From assembly GCF_944380975.1 (NCBI RefSeq), contig NZ_CALWJK010000004.1, forward strand, positions 1-64,000: 64,000 nt of DNA, in the 5' to 3' direction. A program made the position numbers and the translations under genes. Below, one piece after another: positions 36,587 through 45,706 of this stretch; position 1 is the first letter of the stretch, and every line of letters begins with the position of its first letter. Origin of the DNA: an uncultured Agathobaculum sp. (GTDB lineage Bacteria; Bacillota; Clostridia; Oscillospirales; Butyricicoccaceae). The notes below the pieces were generated by a model. That model had not been told where the DNA came from. It was given only the letters and a program-made list of their open reading frames with translations, and made no database searches.

Positions 36587-38083
36587 ATGGAACGCGATCA
36601 AGCCATTGCTATGCTGGTGACCTATGCGCTGCGCAAAGGCCTCATCCATCCCTGTGAAGAAATCTGGGCAGTCAACAGCCTGCTGGGCGTACTCAAGCTG
36701 GACAGCTACACGCCCCCGGAAACGGAAATGCCGGCGGATATCGACCTGCCTGCCGTACTGGACGCTCTCATGGACGACGCGCATGCGCGTGGCGTTCTGG
36801 AAGAGAACTCGATCGTATACCGCGATCTGTTTGATACCGCGCTGATGGGCGCCCTCACGCCCCGTCCCGCGCAGGTGATCGACACCTTCCAGTCCCTGCG
36901 TCAGGAAAACCCGGAAAAGGCCACCGACTGGTATTACCGCTTCAGTCAGGATACCAACTACATCCGCCGCGACCGCATCGCCAAGGATGTACAGTGGAAA
37001 GCGCCGACCGAATACGGGGAACTGGACATCACCATCAACTTGTCCAAGCCGGAAAAAGACCCCAAGGCGATTGCCGCGGCACGCAACATGCCTGCTTCGG
37101 CCTATCCCCGCTGCCTGCTGTGCGCGGAAAACGAGGGGTACGCTGGTCGGGTCAATCATCCCGCCCGTCAGAACCACCGCATCGTCCCTATCACCATCAA
37201 TGATTCACCGTGGTTCTTGCAGTACTCCCCCTATGTGTACTACAACGAGCACTGCATCTGCTTCAATGCCGTCCATACTCCGATGAAGATCGACCGAGCG
37301 TGCTTTGCCAAGCTGCTGGACTTTGTCGGTCAGTTCCCGCATTACTTTGTTGGCTCCAACGCCGACCTCCCCATCGTGGGTGGCTCCATTCTGGCGCACG
37401 ACCACTTCCAAGGCGGACGCTATACCTTCGCCATGGAAAAGGCGCCCATCGAGACGCCCTTCACCTTCCCCGGCTATGAGGATGTGCAGGCGGGTATCGT
37501 CAAGTGGCCGATGTCGGTCATCCGCATCACCGCTGCCGATCCGCAGCGCCTGATTGATCTGGCAGACCGCATCCTGACCTCATGGCGCGGCTACACCGAC
37601 GAGGGTGCTGTTATCCTCGCAGAGACGGATGGCGAGCCGCACAACACCATCACCCCGATCGCCCGCCGTCGCGGCAGCGATTACGAGCTGGATCTGGTGC
37701 TGCGCAACAATCTTACCACGCCGGAGCATCCCTTGGGACTGTATCACCCCCACGCGGAACTGCACCACATCAAAAAAGAGAATATCGGCCTGATCGAGGT
37801 CATGGGTCTGGCAGTCCTGCCTGCCCGTCTTAAGACCGAACTGGCTGCCGTGGCGCAAAAGCTGGCTGCTGGTGAAGATTTGACCACTGACCCGCTCACC
37901 GCTTCCCATGCGGAATGGGCCATGGGCTTCCGGGACAAGTACGAGCTTACCGAAGAAAACGCACTGGATGCGGTCTATAAGGAAACCGGCTTGGTCTTTG
38001 CCAAGGTGCTGGAGCATGCCGGTGTATACGCCCGCACGCCGGAAGGCAAGGAAGCTTTCCTCCGTTTCTTAAGGCAGGTGTAA
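36587..38083 (+). CDS. galT: UDP-glucose-hexose-1-phosphate uridylyltransferase, class II
   Basis: Transfers UMP from UDP-glucose to galactose-1-phosphate. At 498 aa it belongs to the long Firmicutes (GalT2) type, unrelated in length to the ~350-aa E. coli enzyme. Characteristic parts are NYIRRDRIAKDVQW, YPRCLLCAENEGYAGRVNHP, the PIVGGSILAHDHFQGGRY region with HDHFQ, and LGLYHPHAELHHIK. The ATG at 36587 sits 2 bp after galE, inside a GGAGGGTTGAGC site. It directly precedes galM. Confidence 0.96.
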   Translation: MERDQAIAMLVTYALRKGLIHPCEEIWAVNSLLGVLKLDSYTPPETEMPADIDLPAVLDALMDDAHARGVLEENSIVYRDLFDTALMGALTPRPAQVIDTFQSLRQENPEKATDWYYRFSQDTNYIRRDRIAKDVQWKAPTEYGELDITINLSKPEKDPKAIAAARNMPASAYPRCLLCAENEGYAGRVNHPARQNHRIVPITINDSPWFLQYSPYVYYNEHCICFNAVHTPMKIDRACFAKLLDFVGQFPHYFVGSNADLPIVGGSILAHDHFQGGRYTFAMEKAPIETPFTFPGYEDVQAGIVKWPMSVIRITAADPQRLIDLADRILTSWRGYTDEGAVILAETDGEPHNTITPIARRRGSDYELDLVLRNNLTTPEHPLGLYHPHAELHHIKKENIGLIEVMGLAVLPARLKTELAAVAQKLAAGEDLTTDPLTASHAEWAMGFRDKYELTEENALDAVYKETGLVFAKVLEHAGVYARTPEGKEAFLRFLRQV

Positions 38084-38086
38084 AAG

Positions 38087-39124
38087 ATGACAGAATTTAC
38101 GCATCAACCCTTTGGCGTCACGGCTGACGGCCAAGCAGTCGAGCAGTGGACGCTGCGTGCCGGTTCCTATGCCGCTCAGGTACTGACCTATGGCGGTGTC
38201 CTGCGTTCGTTTACCGTCCCCTCTCCTGACGGTAGTCGGGACATTGTGCTGGGGTATGACAGTCTGGCCGAATATGAGGCACAGGATAAGTATCTGGGCG
38301 CATTGGTCGGCCGCGTGGCCAACCGTATTGGCGGCGCGGCTTTCGACCTGAACGGTGTCCATTACTCGCTGGCTGTCAACAACGGCCCCAATTGCCTGCA
38401 TGGCGGCTTGCGCGGTTTTGACCGTGCGGTATGGAAAGCACAGGTTGAAAACGATGCCTTGGTGCTGCGTCATGTCAGTCCGGCTGGGGACGAAAATTTC
38501 CCCGGCACGCTTGAAGTACAGGTAACCTACACCCTCACGGAGGATGGCGCGCTCACACTGGACTATCAGGCGAAGAGCGATGCCGACACCCTGTGCAATC
38601 TGACCAACCACAGCTATTTCAACCTGCTGGGACACGCCCACGGTTCTCTGGAAGGACAGCAGGTACAGATTTTTGCCGATGCTATCACTGAAACCGATGC
38701 CGACAGCACACCGACCGGTGTTCTGCTGCCGGTCGAGGGTACGCCATTCGACCTGCGTACCCCGCGGGATTTCCTGCTGGGTTTGGCCATGGAACATCCG
38801 CAGCTGACGCTGGGCAACGGATACGACCATAACTTTACGCTGCACACGACGCCGGTTTCCCCGCTGGAACCGGCAGCACGTGTCTGCGGCGGTGGTCTGT
38901 GTCTGGAATGCTCCACCACCCAGCCCGGCTTGCAGCTGTACACGGCCAACTATCTGGACGGCAGCCCCGGCAAGGACGGTGCCTGCTATGGTCCGCGGTC
39001 GGCTTTCTGTCTGGAAACACAGGCTTGGCCGGATGCCATCCATCATGCCAATTTCCCCTCCATCGTACTTGCAGCGGGGCAGACCTATCATCACACCACT
39101 TGCTATCGCGTCACGATGATTTGA
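38087..39124 (+). CDS. galM: Aldose 1-epimerase (mutarotase)
   Basis: Converts beta- to alpha-galactose for GalK. The 345-aa protein has the family features: the N-terminal MTEFTHQPFGV region, VGRVANRIGGAAF with substrate arginine, LHGGLRGFDRAVW, LTNHSYFNLLGH with the catalytic His, and the C-terminal SAFCLETQAWPDA with the catalytic Glu region. It starts 3 bp after galT. A stem-loop follows at 39161-39200. It completes the galactose set next to mglBAC. Confidence 0.95.
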   Translation: MTEFTHQPFGVTADGQAVEQWTLRAGSYAAQVLTYGGVLRSFTVPSPDGSRDIVLGYDSLAEYEAQDKYLGALVGRVANRIGGAAFDLNGVHYSLAVNNGPNCLHGGLRGFDRAVWKAQVENDALVLRHVSPAGDENFPGTLEVQVTYTLTEDGALTLDYQAKSDADTLCNLTNHSYFNLLGHAHGSLEGQQVQIFADAITETDADSTPTGVLLPVEGTPFDLRTPRDFLLGLAMEHPQLTLGNGYDHNFTLHTTPVSPLEPAARVCGGGLCLECSTTQPGLQLYTANYLDGSPGKDGACYGPRSAFCLETQAWPDAIHHANFPSIVLAAGQTYHHTTCYRVTMI

Positions 39125-39160
39125 TGGCAAATTAAACAATTTCATCACGGCAAATCACTG

Positions 39161-39200
39161 CAACCGGAACACTGCAAACACCTTTGCACTGTTCCGGTTG
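39161..39200 (+). terminator. Stem-loop terminator after galM
   Basis: Arms CAACCGGAAC (39161-39170) and GTTCCGGTTG (39191-39200), with inner TGCAAA/TTTGCA pairing, followed by TTTGCATATT. The stem is strong and the T-run short. Confidence 0.65.
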
Positions 39201-39306
39201 TTTGCATATTCCCTTTCTTCATCAAAAAGCAACACATTCCTACAACAAAATTCCGTGAATTTGTTATTATTTTGCCGTTTTCTATCGCAAAATAGCGCAT
39301 CATCCC

Positions 39307-39335
39307 TTGACGTATAGCAACTTTTTGTATAAAAT
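39307..39335 (+). promoter_or_regulatory. SigA-type promoter of the OPT transporter operon
   Basis: TTGACG (39307-39312), 17-bp spacer, TAAAAT (39330-39335), giving a leader of about 80 nt to the GTG at 39422. Confidence 0.7.
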
Positions 39336-39421
39336 ATATGAGTTGTCTGCACTGAGCGGCTGCATTTTTGCTTTACCGCTCTACTATGCAGACAAGAAAC
39401 AAAATGAAGGGATCGAATGTT

Positions 39422-41347
39422 GTGGACAAGAAAGAATTCCAACCTTATGTTCCCGCCGACAAAGTCATGCCGGAATTTACCGTGGTATCCATCCTATTGG
39501 GTGCCATTCTGGCAGTCGTCTTTGGCGGTGCGAACGCCTATCTTGGGCTGCGAGTCGGCATGACCGTGTCTGCCTCTATACCCGCTGCTGTTATCTCGAT
39601 GGGCATCATCCGAAAAGTTCTGCGCCGTGACTCCATTCTGGAGAACAACATGGTTCAGACCATCGGCTCTGCGGGTGAATCCGTTGCAGCCGGTGCAATC
39701 TTCACCCTCCCCGCTCTGTTTATGTGGGCAAAGGAAGGCCTGTGCGATGTGCCGTCTCTGGTTGAGATTGGGCTGATCGCACTGTGCGGCGGCGTGCTGG
39801 GCGTACTGATGATGATACCCCTGCGCAGCGCACTGATCGTCAAGGAGCACGGCGTGCTGGCTTATCCGGAAGGACAGGCCTGTGCCGAGGTGCTGATCGC
39901 CGGCGAAGAGGGCGGCTCCAAGGCGTCGACCGTTTTCTCCGGTCTGGGCATTGCCGCGATCTACAAGTTTGTAGCCGACGGCCTCAAAATCTTCCCGAGC
40001 GAAATCACCTATGACATCTCCGCCTACAAGGGCTCCGGCATTGGTATTGATGTTCTGCCCGCGCTGGCTGGTGTTGGTTACATCTGCGGCGCACGGGTGT
40101 CTTCCTATCTGTTTGCCGGCGGTGTGCTGGGCTGGCTGGTCATCATGCCGCTCATGTGCCTGTTCGGCGGCGACGCCATCCTCTTCCCTGTCACCGACAT
40201 GACCATTAGCCAGCAGGTTGCTGAAAACGGCGTCTCCGCGCTGTGGGGCAACTATCTGCGTTACATCGGTGCAGGTGCGGTTGCCTGCGGCGGTGTGCTC
40301 AGCCTTCTGAAATCCCTCCCCATGATTATCCGCACCTTTAAGGATTCCATGGGGGTTTACGGCAAGGGCCGCGAGGCCAGCACCCTGCGCACCCAGCAGG
40401 ATATTTCCATGCGCAGCGTATTGCTTGGCATCCTGATCGTTGCACTGGCGCTGTGGCTGATCCCGGCCATTCCGCTGAACTTCTTCACTGCGCTCATCGT
40501 TATCGTCTTCGGCTTCTTCTTTGCGACGGTATCCTCCCGTATGGTCGGTCTGATCGGCTCTTCGAACAACCCGGTTTCTGGTATGGCCATCGCTACGCTT
40601 CTGATCTCCACCATCCTGCTGAAATCCACCGGCACAGACGGTGCAGAAGGCATGACGGCTTCCATTGTTATCGGCGGCATCATCTGTATCATTGCTGCGA
40701 TCGCTGGCGATACCTCTCAGGACCTCAAGACCGGCTTCCTGGTTGGCGCTACCCCGAAAAAGCAGCAGATCGGTGAGCTGATCGGCGTTGTGGTTTCCGC
40801 CATTGCCATCGGCGGTACGCTTTACCTGCTGTCCATGGCTTGGGGCGGCTACGGTTCGGATGCACTGCCTGCACCGCAGGCAACGCTGATGAAGATGATC
40901 GTTGAAGGCGTTATGGGCGGCAATCTGCCGTGGAACCTCGTCTTTGCCGGTGTCTTCATTGCGCTGGTCATTGAGATTCTTGGCCTCCCTGTTCTGCCGG
41001 TTTCCCTCGGCCTGTATCTGCCCATTTATCTTTCTGTTCCGATTATGCTGGGCGGTATTCTGCGCTGGTTCCTCGAGAAGCGCAAGTATAGCTCTGACAA
41101 GGAAAAGAACACGGTTATCCAGTCCGGTATCCTGTATTCTTCCGGCTTGATCGCTGGCGAAGGCATCGTTGGTATCATTCTGGCTATGCTGGCCGTTATC
41201 CCGATGGGCGCAGGCAGCAATGTCGGCGAGTTCATCGATCTGAGCGGCTCGTTCAGCATCGGCCGCATCGGTGGTCTGATTGTGTTTGCGCTTCTGCTGC
41301 TGACCATGTATCTCTTTGCAACCAAAGAACAGAAGAAGACCAAATAA
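39422..41347 (+). CDS. OPT family oligopeptide transporter
   Basis: A 641-aa polytopic protein of the OPT family, which imports peptides or metal chelates with protons. About 14-16 hydrophobic segments are seen. Recognisable parts are the N-terminal [51 protein letters not shown] and the [15 protein letters not shown] segment. Start choice is uncertain: GTG at 39422 has AAGGGA 9 nt upstream; an ATG at 39404 is also possible but poorly served. It is followed by a stem-loop, a PqqD-like gene, a small membrane protein and pepD, a combination that suggests uptake and breakdown of peptides. Confidence 0.92.
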   Translation: MDKKEFQPYVPADKVMPEFTVVSILLGAILAVVFGGANAYLGLRVGMTVSASIPAAVISMGIIRKVLRRDSILENNMVQTIGSAGESVAAGAIFTLPALFMWAKEGLCDVPSLVEIGLIALCGGVLGVLMMIPLRSALIVKEHGVLAYPEGQACAEVLIAGEEGGSKASTVFSGLGIAAIYKFVADGLKIFPSEITYDISAYKGSGIGIDVLPALAGVGYICGARVSSYLFAGGVLGWLVIMPLMCLFGGDAILFPVTDMTISQQVAENGVSALWGNYLRYIGAGAVACGGVLSLLKSLPMIIRTFKDSMGVYGKGREASTLRTQQDISMRSVLLGILIVALALWLIPAIPLNFFTALIVIVFGFFFATVSSRMVGLIGSSNNPVSGMAIATLLISTILLKSTGTDGAEGMTASIVIGGIICIIAAIAGDTSQDLKTGFLVGATPKKQQIGELIGVVVSAIAIGGTLYLLSMAWGGYGSDALPAPQATLMKMIVEGVMGGNLPWNLVFAGVFIALVIEILGLPVLPVSLGLYLPIYLSVPIMLGGILRWFLEKRKYSSDKEKNTVIQSGILYSSGLIAGEGIVGIILAMLAVIPMGAGSNVGEFIDLSGSFSIGRIGGLIVFALLLLTMYLFATKEQKKTK

Positions 41348-41367
41348 AAAAACACTTGCTTTCTTCC

Positions 41368-41404
41368 GAACAGGGCTGTATCCTACTGGTATACAGCCCT
41401 GTTC
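41368..41404 (+). promoter_or_regulatory. Stem-loop between the OPT and PqqD-like genes
   Basis: Perfect 14-bp arms (GAACAGGGCTGTAT / ATACAGCCCTGTTC) with a 9-nt loop, lacking a T-run. It is more likely an mRNA processing or stability element than a full terminator. Confidence 0.6.
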
Positions 41405-41424
41405 GATCATTATAGGAGGATACT

Positions 41425-41784
41425 ATGGCAAAGAAGCAACAAAACTATCTGGACTTTATCCCTGTGGTCAATCCGCAGAATAGCTGGACACAGGACGAAC
41501 AGGGTATTGTCACGATTGATATGGTCCACCGCGGTTTTTATGCGCGTATTGCGCAAAAATTCTTCCACACGCCGCGCGTCAGCCATATCAAGCTGGATGA
41601 ATACGGCAGCTTTCTTTGGAAGGAAATCGACGGCATACAGACCGTCGGCGACCTTGCAGCCAAAATGAAAGCCCAGTTCGGTGAAAAAGCTGAGCCCTTG
41701 TATGACCGTCTGGTCAAGTATATGCAGATCTTGCACAACAACCGTTTTATCTTGTTTTCTGGAAAGGATAAGGTAAAATCATGA
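41425..41784 (+). CDS. PqqD family (RiPP recognition element-like) protein
   Basis: A 119-aa protein whose central part resembles the PqqD fold: a three-strand wing (VTIDMVHRGFYARIAQKF) then helices with the SHIKLDEYGSFLWKEIDGI segment, and KYMQILHNNRFILF at the end. In peptide-modification systems PqqD domains bind leader peptides. No radical SAM maturase or precursor is next to it here; its neighbours are an OPT peptide transporter and a dipeptidase. AGGAGGATACT precedes the ATG at 41425. It overlaps the next gene by 4 bp. The role in this context is unknown. Confidence 0.8.
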   Translation: MAKKQQNYLDFIPVVNPQNSWTQDEQGIVTIDMVHRGFYARIAQKFFHTPRVSHIKLDEYGSFLWKEIDGIQTVGDLAAKMKAQFGEKAEPLYDRLVKYMQILHNNRFILFSGKDKVKS

Positions 41785-42125
41785 GCACCGGACAAATCAT
41801 TATCGGCATTGTTCTGTTCGCCATCGCGTCCGCCATTCTGTATGTCTGGGGACTGCGCAAAAGCATGACGCAGGCCGCCGATTTGGAGCACATCCTGCTC
41901 AGCAAAAGTGCTACGCGCGTGATGCAATATCTCAAGCACCACCCAACCATTTCCCAAAAAGAAGTGGCACGCCAGATCAAAAACGTCAAAGCGGGTCTGT
42001 TCTGGTCCCGCAAGCAAGTGCAGGTGCAAGACGCAACTGTTTTTGCCAAAAAGCTGACCCGCTATATGCTGGAACAGCAACTGCTTGAACCGGCTGGCAA
42101 CGCCTGCTACAAACGAAAATCATAA
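41781..42125 (+). CDS. Small membrane-anchored protein with a possible winged-helix domain
   Basis: A 114-aa protein of unknown function. One N-terminal transmembrane helix (about residues 5-25) is followed by a basic cytosolic domain: SATRVMQYLKHHPTISQKEV looks like the first two helices of a winged helix, and the C-terminus is KRYMLEQQ-like and Lys/Arg-rich. It overlaps the PqqD-like gene by the ATGA junction, so both are made together. I do not recognise the family. It could be a membrane-tethered partner of the PqqD-like protein. Confidence 0.65.
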   Translation: MSTGQIIIGIVLFAIASAILYVWGLRKSMTQAADLEHILLSKSATRVMQYLKHHPTISQKEVARQIKNVKAGLFWSRKQVQVQDATVFAKKLTRYMLEQQLLEPAGNACYKRKS

Positions 42126-42150
42126 CCATTTCAAAAAGGAGCATCACACA

Positions 42151-43590
42151 ATGAATGTACTGGAACAATTAGATCCCCAAAGCGTATTCCACTTTTTTGA
42201 GCAGATGTGCGCCATCCCGCATGGCTCTGGCAATACCAAGGCAATCAGCGATTGGTGCGCTTCTTTCGCGCAGGAGCGCGGGCTGGAGTACCATCAGGAT
42301 GCCGACAACAATATCATTATCATCAAGGAAGCTACACCCGGCTATGAGCAGGCAGAGCCCATCATCTTACAGGGTCATTTGGACATGGTGTGCGAAAAAG
42401 AGCTGAACTGCACCAAGGACATGGAAACAGAAGGGCTGGATCTGATGATCGACGGGGACTGGGTCCGTGCCAAGGGTACCACGCTCGGCGGTGACGACGG
42501 TATCGCGGTGGCCATGGCGCTGGCTGTGCTCGACGCGAACGATCTTGCGCATCCGCGTGTGGAAGCCGTGTTTACGGTCGATGAAGAAATCGGTCTGCTG
42601 GGCGCGGACTCGCTCGATGTCAGCCCGCTCAAAGGCCGCAGAATGATCAATATGGACTCGGAAGCCGAAGGCATCTTCACTGTCAGCTGCGCGGGCGGCA
42701 ACACCACCACCTGCATTCTGCCGCTGTGCCGCGACGCATTTTCCGGCTGCGCCCTGCGTATCACGGTCGGTGGCCTAACCGGCGGCCACTCCGGCGCTGA
42801 GATCGACAAGGGCCGTGCCAATGCCAACATGCTGATGGGTCGCATTTTGCAAGCCATTGCTTTGCGCACAGAGCTGCGTATCCAAGCTGTCAACGGCGGT
42901 TTGAAAAACAACGCCATCCCGGTCGAGTCGGTTGCCGATGTTTGGGTCGCGGACGAAGCAGCAGCACGCAAAGTCATTGCAGAAATGGCGGATGCCCTGA
43001 AGGAGGAGTACCGCGTCACCGATCCCGCGCTGCATATCAGCACGGAAGCAGCAGAGACGGCGCAGAATCCGCTGGATGCGGCAACCACCGATCAGGTGAT
43101 CTGCCTGCTCACCTGCCTGCCCAACGGCATTCTAGCCATGAGCGCGGATATTCCTGGTCTGGTGCAGACTTCCCTCAATCTCGGCATCCTTACCACGACG
43201 GACGAAGAACTGTGCGCCGTATTCAGCCTGCGCAGCTCGATCGACTCTCAACTCCAGATGCTCAAGCGGCGTCTGACCTGCCTGATGAAGCAGTTGGGCG
43301 GCCGTGTGGAATTTGAAGGCGAGTATACCGGCTGGCAGTATCAGGAGCACTCTCCTCTGCGCGAATTGATGGTCGATGTATTCCAAGAGCAGTACGGCCA
43401 TGCCCCCAAGATCGAAGCCATTCATGCGGGTCTGGAATGCGGCCTGTTCGCCGGAAAAATCCCCGGTCTGGACTGCGTTTCCATCGGTCCGGATATGCCG
43501 GAAATCCATACGCCGCGCGAACGGATGAGCATTTCCTCGGTACAGCGTGTCTGGAAGCTTCTTGTAGAAGTACTCCAGCGCGCCAAATAA
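42151..43590 (+). CDS. pepD: Aminoacyl-histidine dipeptidase PepD (M20C)
   Basis: Cytoplasmic zinc dipeptidase that splits Xaa-His and other dipeptides. The 479-aa protein has the M20 metal motifs: the LQGHLDMVCEK segment, GDDGIAVAMALAVL, VDEEIGLLGADSL with the catalytic Glu pair, and the C-terminal IHAGLECGLFAGKIPGLD. Length fits PepD. The ATG at 42151 follows AAAAAGGAGC. With the upstream OPT transporter it forms a likely peptide-utilisation unit. A terminator follows at 43637. Confidence 0.95.
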   Translation: MNVLEQLDPQSVFHFFEQMCAIPHGSGNTKAISDWCASFAQERGLEYHQDADNNIIIIKEATPGYEQAEPIILQGHLDMVCEKELNCTKDMETEGLDLMIDGDWVRAKGTTLGGDDGIAVAMALAVLDANDLAHPRVEAVFTVDEEIGLLGADSLDVSPLKGRRMINMDSEAEGIFTVSCAGGNTTTCILPLCRDAFSGCALRITVGGLTGGHSGAEIDKGRANANMLMGRILQAIALRTELRIQAVNGGLKNNAIPVESVADVWVADEAAARKVIAEMADALKEEYRVTDPALHISTEAAETAQNPLDAATTDQVICLLTCLPNGILAMSADIPGLVQTSLNLGILTTTDEELCAVFSLRSSIDSQLQMLKRRLTCLMKQLGGRVEFEGEYTGWQYQEHSPLRELMVDVFQEQYGHAPKIEAIHAGLECGLFAGKIPGLDCVSIGPDMPEIHTPRERMSISSVQRVWKLLVEVLQRAK

Positions 43591-43636
43591 GCCACCTCTA
43601 AAAGTCCAGTCTCCCATTTTGGGAAGCAGCAATATC

Positions 43637-43678
43637 AAAACCGCCGATCCTGCATCCTGCAGGGTTGGCGGTTTTTCG
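43637..43678 (+). terminator. Terminator after pepD
   Basis: Stem AAAACCGCC...GGCGGTTTTT with an inner CCTGCA/TGCAGG stem, then TTTTTCGTT. It separates pepD from the recombination genes. Confidence 0.8.
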
Positions 43679-43782
43679 TTCGCATGCGACCGTCCATCTG
43701 TCCGATATCGCTTTTAGAACCGCTGTGCAAGCGCATAATTTTGTTTTGGATGATGCAAGTTATAGGAAAAGGAGGAATTGAT

Positions 43783-43971
43783 ATGCATACTGACCCTCAT
43801 TCCACTCCGCCCGCTATACAAGGAATACAGACACAGATCGGTGCAGGCACCTTTCTGGTCAGGCGGCAATATGTCGGCAGCTGTCCGGTCGGTGAACTGC
43901 TCCAGCAGCGTGTGCAGCAAGCCGCACACACAACATCATCCATTGACGAGGGGATCGGCGCCGCGGTATAA
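43783..43971 (+). CDS. TnpW-like small protein of the recombination module
   Basis: A 62-aa ORF with a strong ribosome-binding site (AAAAGGAGGAATTGAT before ATG at 43783). The middle, QIGAGTFLVRRQYVG followed by CPVGELLQQRV, resembles the short IGxTTYxVxxxF...LxxLI pattern of TnpW-type proteins found beside large serine recombinases in clostridial elements. It is 37 bp upstream of the recombinase and on the same strand. Its function is unknown; a recombination directionality factor is one possibility. Family assignment rests on weak similarity and context. Confidence 0.6.
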   Translation: MHTDPHSTPPAIQGIQTQIGAGTFLVRRQYVGSCPVGELLQQRVQQAAHTTSSIDEGIGAAV

Positions 43972-43983
43972 TCATTGCGTGAG

Positions 43984-44019
43984 CCGGTTCTGAAAGGAGT
44001 TAAACCACATGAGAACCGG
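43984..44019 (+). promoter_or_regulatory. Inverted repeat spanning the recombinase ribosome-binding site and start codon
   Basis: CCGGTTCT (43984-43991) and AGAACCGG (44012-44019) are perfect inverted arms. The loop of 20 nt holds the AAAGGAG site and the ATG (44009-44011) just before the second arm. It could be a translational control element or an operator dyad. Confidence 0.5.
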
Positions 44020-45682
44020 TAACAAGACATTGGCATTCGCTTACTTGCGTCTTTCCAACGAGGAAGCGCACAGCAGTGAATCGTCCAGTATTGCCAACCA
44101 GCGGCAAATGATTCGGGACTACTGCCAGCGGCACAGCATTATGCTGGTACGCGAATTCGTGGACGACGGCTACTCAGGCGGTAACTTTGACCGTCCTGCA
44201 TTTCAGGATATGCTGCGGCAGCTGCACGATAACAAGGCCAATATGGTGCTTACCAAGGATCTGTCCCGCCTCGGGCGCGACATGCGCGAAGCCAGCTATT
44301 ACGCCGAGCAGTTTTTCCCGGAGCACGGCATCCGCTATCTAACCATTGCAGACAATTTTGACACTGCACATGAAAACGTCATGGCGCCGTTCCAGTTTGC
44401 CATGAACGAGGTCTATCTGCGGGACGGTTCACGCAAGGTTAAAGACGTGCTGCGCAGCAAACGGGAAAACGGCCAGTACTGTGCCTGCCCGCCCTATGGC
44501 TATCGTAAGAATCCGGCAGACAAAAGCCGTCTTGCCCCGGACGAGCAGACTGCCCCCATTGTTCAGCGTATTTTCGAGCGGGCAGCAGCCGGGGATTCCT
44601 CGCGTAAGATCGCACTTGACCTGAACGCAGACAGCGTTATCCCCCCGCTCAAATACCGTGTGCTGTTTCGTGATGATTTCAGCCCAGAGGGCGCGGCACG
44701 GGCATCCGACCTGTGGAACTACACTACCGTCAAACGGATTCTCAAAAACCCAGTCTACCTCGGACACACTTTGCTGGGCAAAAGCCGCAAGGTCAGCGTC
44801 AAGTCCAAGAAAAAGGTAGCTGTACCGCAAAGCGACTGGGCCGTGACGCATGACACGCATCCCCCACTCATCACACAGACGCTCTATGAACAGGCGCAGC
44901 GCAATCTGGGACGCGGACAACACGCCAATCGTACCGATAGAGACATCCGCAAGAGCATTTTTGCCGGACTGGTGTTCTGCGCACGCTGCGGACACGCGCT
45001 CTGTTCCTGCGGCACAGTCTACAAAGGAGAACGGGGAAAATACTGGTATTTGTCCTGCACACATCAGCGCGGCGATATCGCCAATCGATGCGATGGCGTG
45101 CGCATCAAATATGCGGATCTGATCGAAGTAGTGCGGCGCGATCTCAACGATCTGCTGACGCTGACCGATACACAGGCCGAAGCGCTTGCACGGGCAACCG
45201 CAGAACGGGAGCAGGGCGCATCCGAACGCACAGCACGGCAAGCCCGCTTACAGCAGGCACAGTCCCGCCTGCTGACCATCGACAAAGTCATTACCAAGCT
45301 GTACACGGACAACGCCGAAGGCCGACTGGACGACGATCGTCTGACGCGCATGGTCGAAGCGCTCGAGCAAGAATCCGCTTCGCATCAAGCCGTTATCGCA
45401 GAGTTATCGCAGACGTTTCCACCGCAGGAGGACACAGAGGAACGCTTTCGACGTTTCTTTGCGCTTACCAAGCAGTACAGCCAGATCGACGTACTCGACC
45501 GCGACACACTGCTCACCTTTGTCGAACGCATTGAAGTCGGGCCCAAGCAATTTGCCGACGGCCGGCGCAAAGCGACCCACCGCAATACCCCCTACCGGCA
45601 GAGCATCCGCATATCGTATCGCTTTATCGGTGAAATTACAACCGACAATGCGCAAGTGCTCGATGCATCCTGCAATTTTTAA
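44009..45682 (+). CDS. Large serine recombinase (TnpX/TndX/SpoIVCA type)
   Basis: A 557-aa site-specific recombinase. The resolvase domain (about 1-155) has catalytic S16 in AYLRLSNEEA, and LTKDLSRLGRDMREA with arginines of the active site. The Recombinase domain (about 165-300) includes CACPPYGYRKNPADK. The zinc ribbon has C324, C327, C350 and C361. A coiled coil (about 390-450) and a C-terminal tail follow. AAAGGAG precedes the ATG by 9 nt. The gene ends 47 bp before the attR core, the expected place next to its own attachment site. It most likely integrated, and can excise, the 23-kb element. Confidence 0.95.
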   Translation: MRTGNKTLAFAYLRLSNEEAHSSESSSIANQRQMIRDYCQRHSIMLVREFVDDGYSGGNFDRPAFQDMLRQLHDNKANMVLTKDLSRLGRDMREASYYAEQFFPEHGIRYLTIADNFDTAHENVMAPFQFAMNEVYLRDGSRKVKDVLRSKRENGQYCACPPYGYRKNPADKSRLAPDEQTAPIVQRIFERAAAGDSSRKIALDLNADSVIPPLKYRVLFRDDFSPEGAARASDLWNYTTVKRILKNPVYLGHTLLGKSRKVSVKSKKKVAVPQSDWAVTHDTHPPLITQTLYEQAQRNLGRGQHANRTDRDIRKSIFAGLVFCARCGHALCSCGTVYKGERGKYWYLSCTHQRGDIANRCDGVRIKYADLIEVVRRDLNDLLTLTDTQAEALARATAEREQGASERTARQARLQQAQSRLLTIDKVITKLYTDNAEGRLDDDRLTRMVEALEQESASHQAVIAELSQTFPPQEDTEERFRRFFALTKQYSQIDVLDRDTLLTFVERIEVGPKQFADGRRKATHRNTPYRQSIRISYRFIGEITTDNAQVLDASCNF

Positions 45683-45706
45683 TAAATTTCTTGTATCTAT
45701 TGCTTT

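Noticed and set aside
39494..41410. A 638-codon open frame on the minus strand
   Set aside because: It is antisense to the OPT transporter gene; composition (Gln/Asp/His/Arg-rich) and lack of signals mark it as a shadow.
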